Positions 23,533-35,274 of a stretch of 64,000 nt of DNA are shown here, in pieces. Every line of letters begins with the position of its first letter. Position 1 is the first letter of the stretch. A program made the position numbers and the translations under genes. Below the pieces are notes generated by a model that was not told the origin of the DNA, searched no databases, and worked only from the letters and a program-made list of their open reading frames with translations. This DNA is from Lachnocurva sp045579705 (GTDB lineage: Bacteria > Bacillota > Clostridia > Lachnospirales > Lachnospiraceae), in contig JAZNMP010000035.1 of NCBI GenBank assembly GCA_045579705.1, forward strand, positions 13,481-77,480, written 5' to 3'.

Positions 23533-24777
23533 CTAGAATTTAATAGTAAATATGATCGATTTATCACCCGGGCTTGATGCTTCTATCGTATAGCCGTGGG
23601 CTTGAAGTATCGCATAAACTACAGAAAGTCCGATGCCGAAACCACCTGTCTTTGAATTTCTGGATTTATCTCCTCGATAAAATCTGTCGAAGAATTCAGA
23701 GTGATCTCCAGGTACGATTTCTTCACATGAGTTTGCGATAGTGAATATGGGATGTTTTTCTCCGGAGAGACGAATTTCTATCCATCCACCTTCGTTTGTA
23801 TATTTAATCGCATTATCGATGAGAAGTGAGAAGCATCGCCTAATCATCTCTTCATCTGCAAAGACAGAAATGCCGGGAGTAATCTCTGTATCGACATTTA
23901 GGTGAGATATCTGCTCTAGTGATTCGTATGCATCGATAGTGTCTTCTAATGCATAGGATAAATCAAAGTTTGATTTGCTTAACTGTTCTTTGGTGTCCTC
24001 ATCCATACGACTTAGAAAAACGAGTTTTTCTGTAAGTGTATTTAGACGGTCTATCTGGTGTGAGGTGGAACGAGTCCATTCGCTTTCGCCGTTTTCTAAA
24101 GTTATGACATCATTATTTGCTCGGATGATAGCCAGTGGTGTCTTTAATTCATGAGAGGCATCTGTTATAAACTGGCGTTGTTTTTCTGCGCTCTCTAACA
24201 TAGGTTTAATAACCATACTGGAGAGGTGATAGATTAGTATGAAAAACAGTAGGATTCCTATTGCGCTGATTCCGAGTGAGGCCCATAGGAATTTGTAAAA
24301 AGTGGAAAGGTTTTCAGCAATATCTAGAAAGATGTAAGTCTTAGAATCACCTTTGTTTATTACAGCATATTTATAATCTGAAGTGACGCCGGATATGGAT
24401 TTCTTTCTATATACATTAGTTGCTATAGATTTTGCATCATCTACGGATATAGCTGCTATTTTGTCTGTGTTAATACTGGTGATTTCTCCAGATTTTGAAA
24501 AAGTAGCAGTAAAGTATCTGGTAGAGAAAGGTTTCTCCATTCCTTCTCTCGGATGCGAAAAAAGAGGATTGTTGTCTGGTGAATCAACTTCCGGCTTTTC
24601 TGGGCGCATATCTGGAAATTCTCCATCATTTGAGACTAGTATCGAAAGAGTCTCATCGGCTTCTTTCATAATTGAAGAATAGTTGATGATATTTATAATC
24701 GTAATTAATCCAAAGAGAACTAGTACACTGGATAGCAAAGCTATCTTTATAAATTTAGTTCGAATCTTTCTAACCAT
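23533..24777 (-). CDS. Sensor histidine kinase
   Basis: 414 residues: membrane segment ~12-30, an outer domain of about 125 residues, a second segment ~167-190, and a dimerisation domain with the phospho-His in ITDASHELKTPL (~residue 213). The ATPase domain has the N box NAIKYT, the G1 box GGFGIGLSVV and a G2-like turn. It phosphorylates the response regulator encoded 22 bases upstream. The outer domain has a short Pro-rich acidic stretch (MRPEKPEVDSPDNNP) and no known sensor motif. The VTC cluster follows after a 97-base gap with a hairpin, and may be its target. Confidence 0.93.
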   Translation of the reverse strand: MVRKIRTKFIKIALLSSVLVLFGLITIINIINYSSIMKEADETLSILVSNDGEFPDMRPEKPEVDSPDNNPLFSHPREGMEKPFSTRYFTATFSKSGEITSINTDKIAAISVDDAKSIATNVYRKKSISGVTSDYKYAVINKGDSKTYIFLDIAENLSTFYKFLWASLGISAIGILLFFILIYHLSSMVIKPMLESAEKQRQFITDASHELKTPLAIIRANNDVITLENGESEWTRSTSHQIDRLNTLTEKLVFLSRMDEDTKEQLSKSNFDLSYALEDTIDAYESLEQISHLNVDTEITPGISVFADEEMIRRCFSLLIDNAIKYTNEGGWIEIRLSGEKHPIFTIANSCEEIVPGDHSEFFDRFYRGDKSRNSKTGGFGIGLSVVYAILQAHGYTIEASSPGDKSIIFTIKF

Positions 24778-24799
24778 AAACTTACCTTTCTATAGGAAA

Positions 24800-25468
24800 T
24801 CATTCTATCAGGGAGTAACCGACATTTCGGGTGGCTTTGATAGAAACGTGCGAATTTATGTCTTTAAGCTTTTTCCGAAGGTAGGAGATATAAACCCAAA
24901 CGACGCTCATCTCGGTCTCGGAATCGAGTCCCCAGATTTTGTCCATGAACTGATCCTGGGAGATTATTTGTTTAGGGTTGGCAATCATCATCTCCAGCAT
25001 TTGAAATTCTTTGTTTGAAAGTGCTATAGATTTATCGCCACAAGTAAGAGTAAAATTACTCCTGTTGAGTGTTAAATCGGAAAAGGAAAGCGTCTGACCT
25101 TGGACTTCTCCGTTTCGTCTCGTTATAGAGCGGACTCTGGCGAGAAGTTCCTGCATAGCGAATGGTTTAGTGAGGTAGTCGTCGGCGCCGGAATCGAGTC
25201 CTTCGATTTTGTCATTAAGCTCGCTCTTTGCGGTGAGCATGAGGATAGGCGTAGAATTGCCCTCACTTCTGAGTTTTTTTAAAACTGAGATTCCATCGAG
25301 TTTCGGCATCATGATGTCGAGAATCGCACCGTCGTATTCCTGTGCGCTCAGGTAGTCGTAGGCGTCGAGTCCGTCATAGACTGCGTCCACGGAATAATTC
25401 TGGTGTTTTAGAATAGTGACGATAGCGTTTGAAAGTTCTACTTCGTCTTCTGCTAATAATAGTCTCAT
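24800..25468 (-). CDS. OmpR-family response regulator
   Basis: 222 residues: a receiver domain (~1-117) with acidic pocket DE near residue 7, phospho-Asp in AILDIMMPKLDG (~51), Thr in MLTAKSE and Lys in YLTKPFAM; then a winged-helix DNA-binding domain (~125-222) with VWVYISYLRKKL and the wing ending RNVGYSLIE. It is the first gene of the two-component pair. No autoregulatory site could be assigned. It likely controls the VTC-DUF4956-lipoprotein genes downstream. Confidence 0.95.
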   Translation of the reverse strand: MRLLLAEDEVELSNAIVTILKHQNYSVDAVYDGLDAYDYLSAQEYDGAILDIMMPKLDGISVLKKLRSEGNSTPILMLTAKSELNDKIEGLDSGADDYLTKPFAMQELLARVRSITRRNGEVQGQTLSFSDLTLNRSNFTLTCGDKSIALSNKEFQMLEMMIANPKQIISQDQFMDKIWGLDSETEMSVVWVYISYLRKKLKDINSHVSIKATRNVGYSLIE

Positions 25469-25534
25469 GCTGTTAGCTCCTTTCTGATTTTGATTTTACA
25501 GATATTTTGAGATAATGACAATGGAGGTTTTTCA

Positions 25535-26176
25535 GTGAATATTTATTTGATGCGCCATGGCGAGACTGATATGAATAATCAGAACAGACTTCAGGGCAGA
25601 CTGAATACTGAACTGAATGAGAAGGGAAAAAATGATGCCATAAAGGCAGGGGAGTTCCTGAAAGAACAGGGAATCCGAATAGATGAAGTCTGGGCATCTC
25701 CTCTCGAGAGAACTATAGTAACAGCTGAGAATGCGAGTGGAATAGTTCGTTCTGATGATAGATTCAAGATGGAAGAGAGAATCATCGAAGTGGATTTCGG
25801 TCCATTCGAGGGTAGCACTATTTCAGAGGATGAGACGGCTTATACACATACTTTTTTCTCTGATCCTGCGCATTGCGTAGCTCCAGAAGGAGTAGAGTCT
25901 TTCGATGAGCTGATGGTTCGTGCAGAGAACTTCCTCGATAGTTTGTTTGAATATTATATGGAACATAAAGATGAGGATTATAATCTCCTCCTTACATCTC
26001 ATGGTGGATTTTCACATGCTGTGATTTGTGATATTTTGAATCTGCCACTGGAAGAGTTCTGGAGTATGCCGGTCCGAAACTGTTCAGTTCACAGATTGGT
26101 TCCAGGAGATGAAGAATTCGTTGATATTGAGGTGACATTTGAGGGCTTCCTTCGCAAAAATATGCGAAAATTTTAA
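25535..26176 (+). CDS. Histidine phosphatase (phosphoglycerate-mutase-like)
   Basis: 213 residues with the branch-1 histidine phosphatase core: the catalytic RHG in YLMRHGETD (His ~8), the Arg in SPLERTIVTAENA, the acid Glu in EVDFGPFEG and the second His in LLLTSHGGFSHAV. The start is GTG with TGGAGG upstream. The family includes cofactor-dependent phosphoglycerate mutases, alpha-ribazole phosphatase and broad phosphatases. Without cobalamin genes nearby a specific substrate cannot be given. It is divergent from the response regulator and followed by the ftsH promoter. Confidence 0.87.
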   Translation: MNIYLMRHGETDMNNQNRLQGRLNTELNEKGKNDAIKAGEFLKEQGIRIDEVWASPLERTIVTAENASGIVRSDDRFKMEERIIEVDFGPFEGSTISEDETAYTHTFFSDPAHCVAPEGVESFDELMVRAENFLDSLFEYYMEHKDEDYNLLLTSHGGFSHAVICDILNLPLEEFWSMPVRNCSVHRLVPGDEEFVDIEVTFEGFLRKNMRKF

Positions 26177-26257
26177 CGAGGACACAGAATGGTCACAAAC
26201 CCCTTGAAATAAAGGCTTGGATTCACAAAGGTTTTATAAAATATAAATCGAATCCTA

Positions 26258-26286
26258 TTGCTTTTAAATGGGTTGTTACCTATAAT
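26258..26286 (+). promoter_or_regulatory. Promoter of ftsH
   Basis: TTGCTT (26258-26263) and TATAAT (26281-26286) with a 17-base spacer, 27 bases before the ATG. The AGGAGGG site follows. Confidence 0.75.
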
Positions 26287-26312
26287 AATCTCATTATGTT
26301 AGGAGGGCTTAC

Positions 26313-28365
<2,053 letters not shown>

Positions 28366-28379
<14 letters not shown>

Positions 28380-30237
28380 TTTAGAGAAAGAACTTAAACA
28401 ACTCCCGGATAATCCGGGAGTTTATATTATGCACGATAAGCATGATGCTATTATCTATATAGGTAAAGCAAAGAGCTTGACTAAGCGTGTGCATCAGTAC
28501 TTCCAGGCCAGTCATGATGAAGGAATAAAGAAACAGCAGATGGTAGAGAACATCGCCTGGTTCGAATATATCATCACGGACTCTGAACTTGAAGCACTCG
28601 TGCTAGAATGTAATCTGATTAAAGAACATCGTCCGAAGTACAATACTATGCTTCGCGATGATAAGACATACCCATATATTAAGGTGACTCTGGCGGAACA
28701 CTACCCTAGAGTCCTCTTTACCAGACGCGTGAAAAAGGACGGAAGTAGATACTTTGGTCCTTTTTCCAGTAATACAGCTGTAAAGGAAACGATAGATTTC
28801 ATACAGAAGTATTACAAGATTAGAAACTGTACTCGTCGCTTCCCAGAACAGATTGGTAAGGGGCGTCCGTGTTTGAATTATCACATGAAGCAGTGTGATG
28901 GAATCTGTATGGGAGAAGTCTCTGAAGAAAAATATATGGAGCGCATAAACAGAGTACTCGAATTCTTAAACGGAGATGATAAAGTCGAAATAGAATATCT
29001 CACTGCAAAGATGAATGATGCCTCAACAAACTTTGATTTTGAGGAAGCAGCGAAGTTTAGAGACTTAATTAACTCGATTAGGTTCTGTACTCAGAAGCAG
29101 AAGATTACAGATACAGATATGGAAGATCAGGATATAGTTGCTTTTGTCTCAGATGGAGTCGATGCCGTTGCGGTAATTTTTTTCATCAGAAACGGTAAGC
29201 TGGTTGGCAGGAACCATTTCTTCCTGAGGCCATCCAGAACCGAAACAGAGGTCGACGAAATTAGAGCTTTCTTGCAGCAGTTCTATTCAGGAACACCGAT
29301 AATTCCGCACGAAATCTATCTGCAGGAAGAAATCGAAGATGCGAAAGTATTAGAGGATTGGCTTTCTGAAAAAAGAGGATCGAGAGTCTATCTCAAGTTC
29401 CCGAAGAAGGGAAAGAAAAAGAAGCTTCTGGATCTCGCAAAGAAAAATGCGTTCCTCGTGCTTCAGACCGATAGAGAAAAAGCGCGTAGGGAAGAGGGCA
29501 GAACTATAGGAGCGATGAAGGAAATTTCGGATTTGCTTCATATGGAAGGTTTGTCCAGAATGGAAGCTTACGATATCTCGAATACGAGTGGATTTCAGTC
29601 GGTAGGTTCTATGGTAGTATTCGAAAGAGGAAAGCCGCTTAGATCGGATTATCGTAAGTTCAAGCTCAGAACGGTAAGTGGTCCAGATGATTACAAATCT
29701 ATGAGGGAAGTACTAACGAGACGTTTTTCGCATGGACTCGAAGAGCGCGAAGAACGTATAGATAAAGGATTAGATCCAAAGGAGGGTTCCTTTACTAGGT
29801 TCCCTGATGTTATAATGATGGACGGTGGTCGCGGGCAGGTAAACATAGCCCTGTCTGTTCTGGCTGAACTAGGGTTAAACATTCCGGTTTGCGGTATGGT
29901 CAAAGATGATCATCATAGAACCAGAGGTTTGTATTATAATAATGTTGAAATTCCGATAGATAAACATTCAGAGGCTTTTAAGCTGATAACGAGACTTCAG
30001 GATGAGGCGCATAGATTTGCGATAGAATACCATAGATCTCTAAGAGGAAAGCACCAGGTGCATTCCTTCCTGGATGATATCGAAGGAATCGGTCCGACGA
30101 GGAGAAAGGCGCTCATGAAGCATTTCAAATCAGCGGACGCTATAAAGGAAGCTTCTATAGATGAGCTGAAGGAAGTGCCATCTATGAATGAGGCAGCAGC
30201 ACTAAATGTGTATAATTTTTTACACAAGCCTGACTAG
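28366..30237 (+). CDS. uvrC: Excinuclease ABC subunit C
   Basis: Makes both cuts around DNA lesions during nucleotide excision repair with UvrA and UvrB. I chose ATG 28366, overlapping the last codons of ftsH by 14 bases, because the protein then begins IQFDLEKELKQLPDNPGVYIMHD as in the family; a longer frame runs into ftsH. Parts: GIY-YIG nuclease domain (~15-95, YIGKAKSLTKRV), UvrB-binding UVR motif (~200-235, FDFEEAAKFRDL), RNase H-like endonuclease (~380-540, with FPDVIMMDGGRGQV) and C-terminal helix-hairpin-helix (~570-620). 623 residues is normal. Confidence 0.96.
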
Positions 30238-30251
30238 GGGAGGAAGAAAAT

Positions 30252-31193
30252 ATGAGCGGAGCTAAACTCACATCAATCATTTCTCAGTTGGAACTTACTA
30301 ACTATACTGAGAAGATGGATATCACAGACAGAATGATTGAAACAAAGGATGTAAATCGCCCAGCTTTACAGTTGAATGGGTTCTATGAGCATTTCGAGAA
30401 AGATAGAATCCAGATTATCGGAAACGTAGAGGTGGCTTATCTGTCACAGAAATCTGAAGACGAGAAGAGAGCCATCTGGGAAAAATTCTTCTCAACAGGT
30501 ATTCCGGCAGTTGTCTTTGCCAGAGGTTTTAGACCAAAGGAATATATACTTGAGTTGGCTTACAAATATGAAGTTCCTATTCTGGGAACTGACAATGCTA
30601 CATCTGCTTTTATGGCAGAAATCATCGTATACTTATCAGAAGCACTGGCTCCGATGAAGACAGTTCATGGTGTGCTAGTCGACGTATATGGTGAAGGTTT
30701 GCTTATCATCGGTGAGAGTGGAATCGGTAAATCTGAAGCTGCCCTCGAGTTGGTTCGTAGAGGACATCGTCTCGTAGCGGATGATGTCGTTGAAATTAGA
30801 AAACCAAATGAGCATGAGCTTATTGGTACTGCTCCGGCTACTACTAAGCATCTGATAGAGCTTAGAGGTATCGGAATCATCGACGTAAAGAGCCTATATG
30901 GTGTAGAATGTGTCGAGGAAAAGCAGTCTATAGATCTGGTAATCAGACTTCAGGAATGGAAACAGGAACAGGAGTATGATAGATTAGGACTTACGGATGA
31001 ATATATGGATATCCTGGGAACACAGGTTATTTGTCATTCACTTCCTATTAGACCAGGTAGAAATCTCGCAGTTATCTGTGAGACAGCAGCTGTAAACCAT
31101 CGTCAGAAGAAGATGGGCTATAATGCAGCGCAGGAACTCTACCGTAGGGTCCAAGAAAATATTAAAACAGGCGGACATTACGGAGAAGACTAG
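30252..31193 (+). CDS. hprK: HPr kinase/phosphorylase
   Basis: Bifunctional enzyme that phosphorylates Ser46 of HPr and related proteins when glycolytic intermediates are high, and removes the phosphate by phosphorolysis. It is the sensor of CcpA-dependent catabolite control. 313 residues: N-terminal domain (~1-130) and kinase domain with Walker A GESGIGKSEAAL (~155), catalytic HRLVADDVVEI and the signature RGIGIIDVKSLYG (~205). An HPr-like protein that has the Ser46 site but not His15 is encoded 4 kb downstream (35271), a likely substrate. Confidence 0.97.
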   Translation: MSGAKLTSIISQLELTNYTEKMDITDRMIETKDVNRPALQLNGFYEHFEKDRIQIIGNVEVAYLSQKSEDEKRAIWEKFFSTGIPAVVFARGFRPKEYILELAYKYEVPILGTDNATSAFMAEIIVYLSEALAPMKTVHGVLVDVYGEGLLIIGESGIGKSEAALELVRRGHRLVADDVVEIRKPNEHELIGTAPATTKHLIELRGIGIIDVKSLYGVECVEEKQSIDLVIRLQEWKQEQEYDRLGLTDEYMDILGTQVICHSLPIRPGRNLAVICETAAVNHRQKKMGYNAAQELYRRVQENIKTGGHYGED

Positions 31194-31215
31194 GAAAAGA
31201 AAAGGAGTACTACTA

Positions 31216-32610
31216 ATGGAAACAAAGAACGCATGGGAGAAATATCCAGCAGGAGCAAAGAGAGACGAAGTTATGAACTTCGCTGAAGGATATAAGGACT
31301 TCATCTCAAAGTGCAAGTCTGAAAGAGAATGCACTTCTTATATTAAGGCTATGGCTGAAAAAGATGGTTTCGTAGATTTAGAGGAACTTATCAAGGCTAA
31401 GAAGTCACTTAAGGCTGGAGATAGAGTATATAGAGTAAACCGCGACAAGGCTATCGCACTATTCGTAATCGGTTCAGAACCTATCGAGAATGGTGTACGT
31501 ATCCTCGGAGCACACATCGATTCACCTAGAATGGATTTGAAGCAGGTTCCACTTTACGAAGATACAGAGATGGCTTTCCTCGATACACATTATTATGGTG
31601 GTATTAAGAAGTATCAGTGGGTTACACTTCCACTTGCACTTCACGGTGTTATTGCAAAGAAAGACGGCAGCGTAGTAAATGTAAATGTAGGTGATGACGA
31701 GAACGATCCTGTATTTGGTGTATCTGACCTCCTCATCCATCTCGCTGCAGACCAGATGAAGAAAGACGGAGCAAAGGTTGTAGAAGGTGAAGCTCTGAAC
31801 GTACTCATCGGCTCTATTCCACTCGAGCAGGCATCTGATGATGATAAGAAGAAGGAAGCAGTAAAGGAAAACATCCTCGCTATCCTTAAGGAAAAATATG
31901 ACATCGAAGAGGCAGATTTCCTCTCAGCTGAAATCGTAGTAGTTCCAGCAGGAAATGCTCGTGATTATGGTTTCGATAGAAGTATGATAATGGGATATGG
32001 ACATGATGACAGAGTTTGTGCTTATCCTTCATATGTAGCTCTTCGTGATGTTAAGGCTGGCAAGCAGACTTATGCATGTCTCCTCGTAGACAAAGAAGAA
32101 GTTGGTTCTATCGGTGCTACAGGAATGCAGTCAGCATTCTATGAAGATACAGTTGCTGAAATCGCAAACCTTCTCGGCGAGACAGACTTCATGACAGTAC
32201 GTCGTGCTATGAGAAATTCAAAGGCACTTTCTTCAGATGTAAGTGCTGCATTTGATCCAAACTATCCAGAAGTTATGGAGAAGAAGAACTCTGCATACTT
32301 TGGTAGAGGTTTGGTATTTAACAAGTACACAGGATCACGAGGAAAAGGTGGTTCAAACGATGCATCAGCTGAATACATGGCCGAAGTTCGTGCTATTATG
32401 GAATCAGATGATGTAGCATTCCAGACAGCAGAGCTCGCAAAGGTAGACCAGGGTGGCGGCGGAACTATCGCTTATATCCTTGGAAATTATGGAATGGATG
32501 TAATCGACAGTGGTGTAGCAGTTCTCAATATGCATGCTCCATGGGAGATTATTTCAAAAGTAGATTTATTTGAAGCATACAGAGGTTATAAAGCATTCTT
32601 GAATGCTTAA
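31216..32610 (+). CDS. M18-family aminopeptidase
   Basis: Zinc-dependent aminopeptidase of the cytoplasm that removes N-terminal residues from peptides. The start is ATG 31216 with AAAGGAG 8 bases upstream; the longer frame lies in hprK. Metal ligands are in GAHIDSPRMDLKQ (His/Asp, ~residue 98), DKEEVGS (Glu) and the C-terminal NMHAPWEI (His). At 464 residues it matches the M18 lysine/aminopeptidase I type common in clostridia. Codon use (AAG, GAA, CTC) suggests high expression. It lies between hprK and murB, a neighbourhood without obvious functional link. Confidence 0.92.
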   Translation: METKNAWEKYPAGAKRDEVMNFAEGYKDFISKCKSERECTSYIKAMAEKDGFVDLEELIKAKKSLKAGDRVYRVNRDKAIALFVIGSEPIENGVRILGAHIDSPRMDLKQVPLYEDTEMAFLDTHYYGGIKKYQWVTLPLALHGVIAKKDGSVVNVNVGDDENDPVFGVSDLLIHLAADQMKKDGAKVVEGEALNVLIGSIPLEQASDDDKKKEAVKENILAILKEKYDIEEADFLSAEIVVVPAGNARDYGFDRSMIMGYGHDDRVCAYPSYVALRDVKAGKQTYACLLVDKEEVGSIGATGMQSAFYEDTVAEIANLLGETDFMTVRRAMRNSKALSSDVSAAFDPNYPEVMEKKNSAYFGRGLVFNKYTGSRGKGGSNDASAEYMAEVRAIMESDDVAFQTAELAKVDQGGGGTIAYILGNYGMDVIDSGVAVLNMHAPWEIISKVDLFEAYRGYKAFLNA

Positions 32611-32625
32611 TGAAAAAAGGAAGAA

Positions 32626-33549
32626 ATGAAGCAAGTTATTACAGAAGCACAGTTAAATGAAATCAAAAATCTAGTTCGTTCTGACGAAATATTTATGAAT
32701 GAACCTATGAAGAAACATACTACTATGAGGATCGGAGGACCTGCAGAGGTCTTCCTGAAACCTCGTGCGGTTGAAATCGAGAAGCTGCTCGATTATCTCG
32801 CAAAGGAACAGATAAAGACATTCATCTTAGGAAATGGAAGTGACCTGTTAGTCACTGATGAAGGATTATCTGGAGTAGTGGTTTCTACTCGTAGTATGAA
32901 TTCTATAAATGTAAACGAAGGAACAGGCGTAGTAACAGCAGATGCAGGTGTATCTCTTGGAAAGATCGCAAATGCTGCAAAGAACGCATCACTCGCTGGT
33001 TTTGAATTCGCTGCCGGAATTCCAGGAAGCCTCGGTGGTGGAGTATTTATGAATGCTGGAGCTTATGGCGGTGAAATGAAACATGTTGTGAAATCAGTGA
33101 AGTACTTCGATCCTGAGAACGGTGTTCAGACAGTTTCAGGTGATGAGGCAGACTTCGGATACAGACACAGTATTTTTTCAGAGAATCCGTCGTTCGTAAT
33201 TCTGTCAGCAGAGATTCAGCTGGAGAGAGGAAACTTCGAGGAAATCGATGCCCTCCAGAAAGATCTCATGAATCGCAGAATTGAGAAACAGCCACTCGAA
33301 TACGCCAGTGCTGGAAGTACATTCAAGCGTCCAGAAGGTTATTTCGCAGGAAAGCTGATTCAGGATGCAGGTTTGATGGGCTATCATGTGGGAGATGCGG
33401 AGGTGTCTACTAAACATGCTGGCTTCTGTATTAACAAAGGCAACGCAACATATGCTGATATGAAGGCTCTAATCGATCATGTGATTGAAACCGTAAAGGC
33501 AGATTCTGGTGTGACACTTACACCAGAGGTTAGAATTATTGGAGAATAA
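32626..33549 (+). CDS. murB: UDP-N-acetylenolpyruvoylglucosamine reductase
   Basis: FAD enzyme that reduces UDP-GlcNAc-enolpyruvate to UDP-MurNAc for peptidoglycan. 307 residues. FAD-binding motifs are TTMRIGGPAEVFLKP, GNGSDLLVTDEGLSGVVV and the FAAGIPGSLGGGVFMNAGAYGGEM region (residues ~125-148). The catalytic Ser is in ASAGSTFKRPEGYFAGKLI and the last Glu in TPEVRIIGE. It starts with GGAAG upstream, 15 bases after the aminopeptidase. rapZ follows 2 bases later, so the genes are in one operon. Confidence 0.96.
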   Translation: MKQVITEAQLNEIKNLVRSDEIFMNEPMKKHTTMRIGGPAEVFLKPRAVEIEKLLDYLAKEQIKTFILGNGSDLLVTDEGLSGVVVSTRSMNSINVNEGTGVVTADAGVSLGKIANAAKNASLAGFEFAAGIPGSLGGGVFMNAGAYGGEMKHVVKSVKYFDPENGVQTVSGDEADFGYRHSIFSENPSFVILSAEIQLERGNFEEIDALQKDLMNRRIEKQPLEYASAGSTFKRPEGYFAGKLIQDAGLMGYHVGDAEVSTKHAGFCINKGNATYADMKALIDHVIETVKADSGVTLTPEVRIIGE

Positions 33550-33551
33550 TT

Positions 33552-34427
33552 ATGAATCTATTGCTTTTGACCGGCATGTCCGGTTCTGGTAAATTTACAG
33601 CTTTCAAATTCTTAGAGGATATGGGCTACAACTGTGTCGACAACCTGCCGGTGCCTCTATTAAAGAATTTCGTGGACCTGATGCAGCAGAATGGCGAGGA
33701 TAAGAAAGTCGTAGTCGGAATAGACATCAGAAGCGGTCGAAATCTAGAGCAGTTGCAGGATACTCTAGATGAATTGTCTCATGATGGAAAAAAATGTGAC
33801 ATCCTATTTTTGGATGCCGAGGATTCAGTTCTCGTAAAGAGATACAAAGAAACCCGTAGAAATCACCCGCTTTCAAAGAATGAGAGAATTCAGGGAAGTA
33901 TCACTGAGGAGAGAAAGCGTATCGCTTTCCTAAAGGAAAGAGCTGACTATGTCATCGATACGACACATCTTCTGACTCGTGAGTTAAAGGAAGAACTGAC
34001 AAAGATCTTTGTAGAGCATGAGTCCTATAAGAGCATGAATGTTATGGTGCTTTCTTTCGGTTTTAAATATGGAATTCCGGAAGATGCTGATTTGGTATTT
34101 GATGTTAGATTCCTGCCAAATCCTTATTATGATTTGAAACTTCGTCCTCTGACTGGAAATGACCTTCCTATTAAGGAGTTCGTCATGAAATATGATGAGG
34201 CGCATGAGTTTCTAAACAAGATTACTGATTTGTTGGATTTCTTGATTCCGCATTATATCTCTGAGGGAAAAAATTCTCTCGTAATAGCAGTGGGATGTAC
34301 AGGCGGTAAGCATAGATCAGTTACGCTGGCCAATGAAATCTATAGTGCATTGCTTCCCAAGAGCACTGAATATGGATTGAAGATTGAGCACAGAGATATC
34401 GATAAAGACAGAAAGATTGGAAAATAA
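33552..34427 (+). CDS. rapZ: RapZ/YvcJ-family nucleotide-binding protein
   Basis: RapZ proteins bind nucleotides and RNA; in E. coli RapZ guides RNase E to the GlmZ sRNA, while in Bacillus YvcJ affects competence. 291 residues with the family marks GYNCVDNLPVPLL near residue 24, DIRSGRNLE, DAEDSVLVKRYKETRRNHPL, GFKYGIPEDADLVFDVRFLPNPYY and CTGGKHRSVTLA. The Walker A motif reads GMSGSGKFTAF: the Ser/Thr after the Lys is Phe, unlike the usual GK[ST]. This may weaken Mg-nucleotide binding. The next gene is whiA; in Bacillus rapZ-glmR(yvcK)-whiA-crh are linked, but glmR is missing here. Confidence 0.93.
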   Translation: MNLLLLTGMSGSGKFTAFKFLEDMGYNCVDNLPVPLLKNFVDLMQQNGEDKKVVVGIDIRSGRNLEQLQDTLDELSHDGKKCDILFLDAEDSVLVKRYKETRRNHPLSKNERIQGSITEERKRIAFLKERADYVIDTTHLLTRELKEELTKIFVEHESYKSMNVMVLSFGFKYGIPEDADLVFDVRFLPNPYYDLKLRPLTGNDLPIKEFVMKYDEAHEFLNKITDLLDFLIPHYISEGKNSLVIAVGCTGGKHRSVTLANEIYSALLPKSTEYGLKIEHRDIDKDRKIGK

Positions 34428-34434
34428 AATTTTA

Positions 34435-35274
34435 ATGAAGCAATCCTATTCTGCTAAAGTAAAGGAAGAACTTCTTAATATAATACCAAGCCCTAATCAT
34501 TGCCGCATTGCTGAGGCAGCAGGGCTTTTTTCCATGAATGGAGAAGTGGTAAACGATCCTGTATATGGTAAGTGTTACAAAATCAATGGTGATGAAAGAG
34601 TTTGTAATAAGTACTTTACTTTGGTCAAAAAAACGAATATATTAGGTGAGTACGATTGCGGTTTGGTGGATGAAAGTCTACTTAAGAAACCTTGTTGTAG
34701 AAGCGCTTATTTAAGAGGCGTATTCTTAGCAGGCGGGTCTATTACTGATCCTGAGAAGACTTATCATCTAGAAATAATCGCGAAATCGAAAGAGCAGGCA
34801 AAGCAGATTATTATGGTTATGGCTACTTTTTCGATAACTGGAAAGCTTATCAATAGAATGGATAGATATGTAATCTATCTCAAAGAAAGTGGTTCTATCT
34901 CGGATATGCTCGCATGCATGGGAGCATCAGTTGCGATGCTAGACTTTGAGAATATCAGAGTAGTAAAAGAGATGAAGAACAACGTAAATCGAAAAGTTAA
35001 TTGTGAAACCGCCAATATCGGGAAGATGGTTGATGCGGCAGTCCGCGAGATTAATGACATTAAGCTGATAGACGAGACTTATGGACTAGAAAGTTTATCT
35101 CAGAAGCTTCAGGAGACGGCTAGACTTCGTTTGGAACATCCAGAGATGCCGTTGAAAGAATTGGGAGAAATGCATAATCCACCCGTAGGAAAATCAGGAG
35201 TTAATCATAGACTCCGTAGGATAGCAAAGATCGCTTTAGATATCAAAGATCAGGAGGAATCAAAGCAATCATGA
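34435..35274 (+). CDS. whiA: WhiA-family DNA-binding regulator
   Basis: WhiA is linked to cell division and chromosome segregation in Firmicutes and to sporulation septation in Streptomyces. 279 residues from ATG 34435 (a longer frame lies inside rapZ). An N-terminal LAGLIDADG-homing-endonuclease-like fold is recognised by SAYLRGVFLAGGSITDPEKTY (~85-105), followed by the C-terminal helix-turn-helix (LKELGEMHNPPVGKSGVNHR, ~245-265). It overlaps the next gene by 4 bases (ATGA), so translation is coupled. Confidence 0.93.
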   Translation: MKQSYSAKVKEELLNIIPSPNHCRIAEAAGLFSMNGEVVNDPVYGKCYKINGDERVCNKYFTLVKKTNILGEYDCGLVDESLLKKPCCRSAYLRGVFLAGGSITDPEKTYHLEIIAKSKEQAKQIIMVMATFSITGKLINRMDRYVIYLKESGSISDMLACMGASVAMLDFENIRVVKEMKNNVNRKVNCETANIGKMVDAAVREINDIKLIDETYGLESLSQKLQETARLRLEHPEMPLKELGEMHNPPVGKSGVNHRLRRIAKIALDIKDQEESKQS

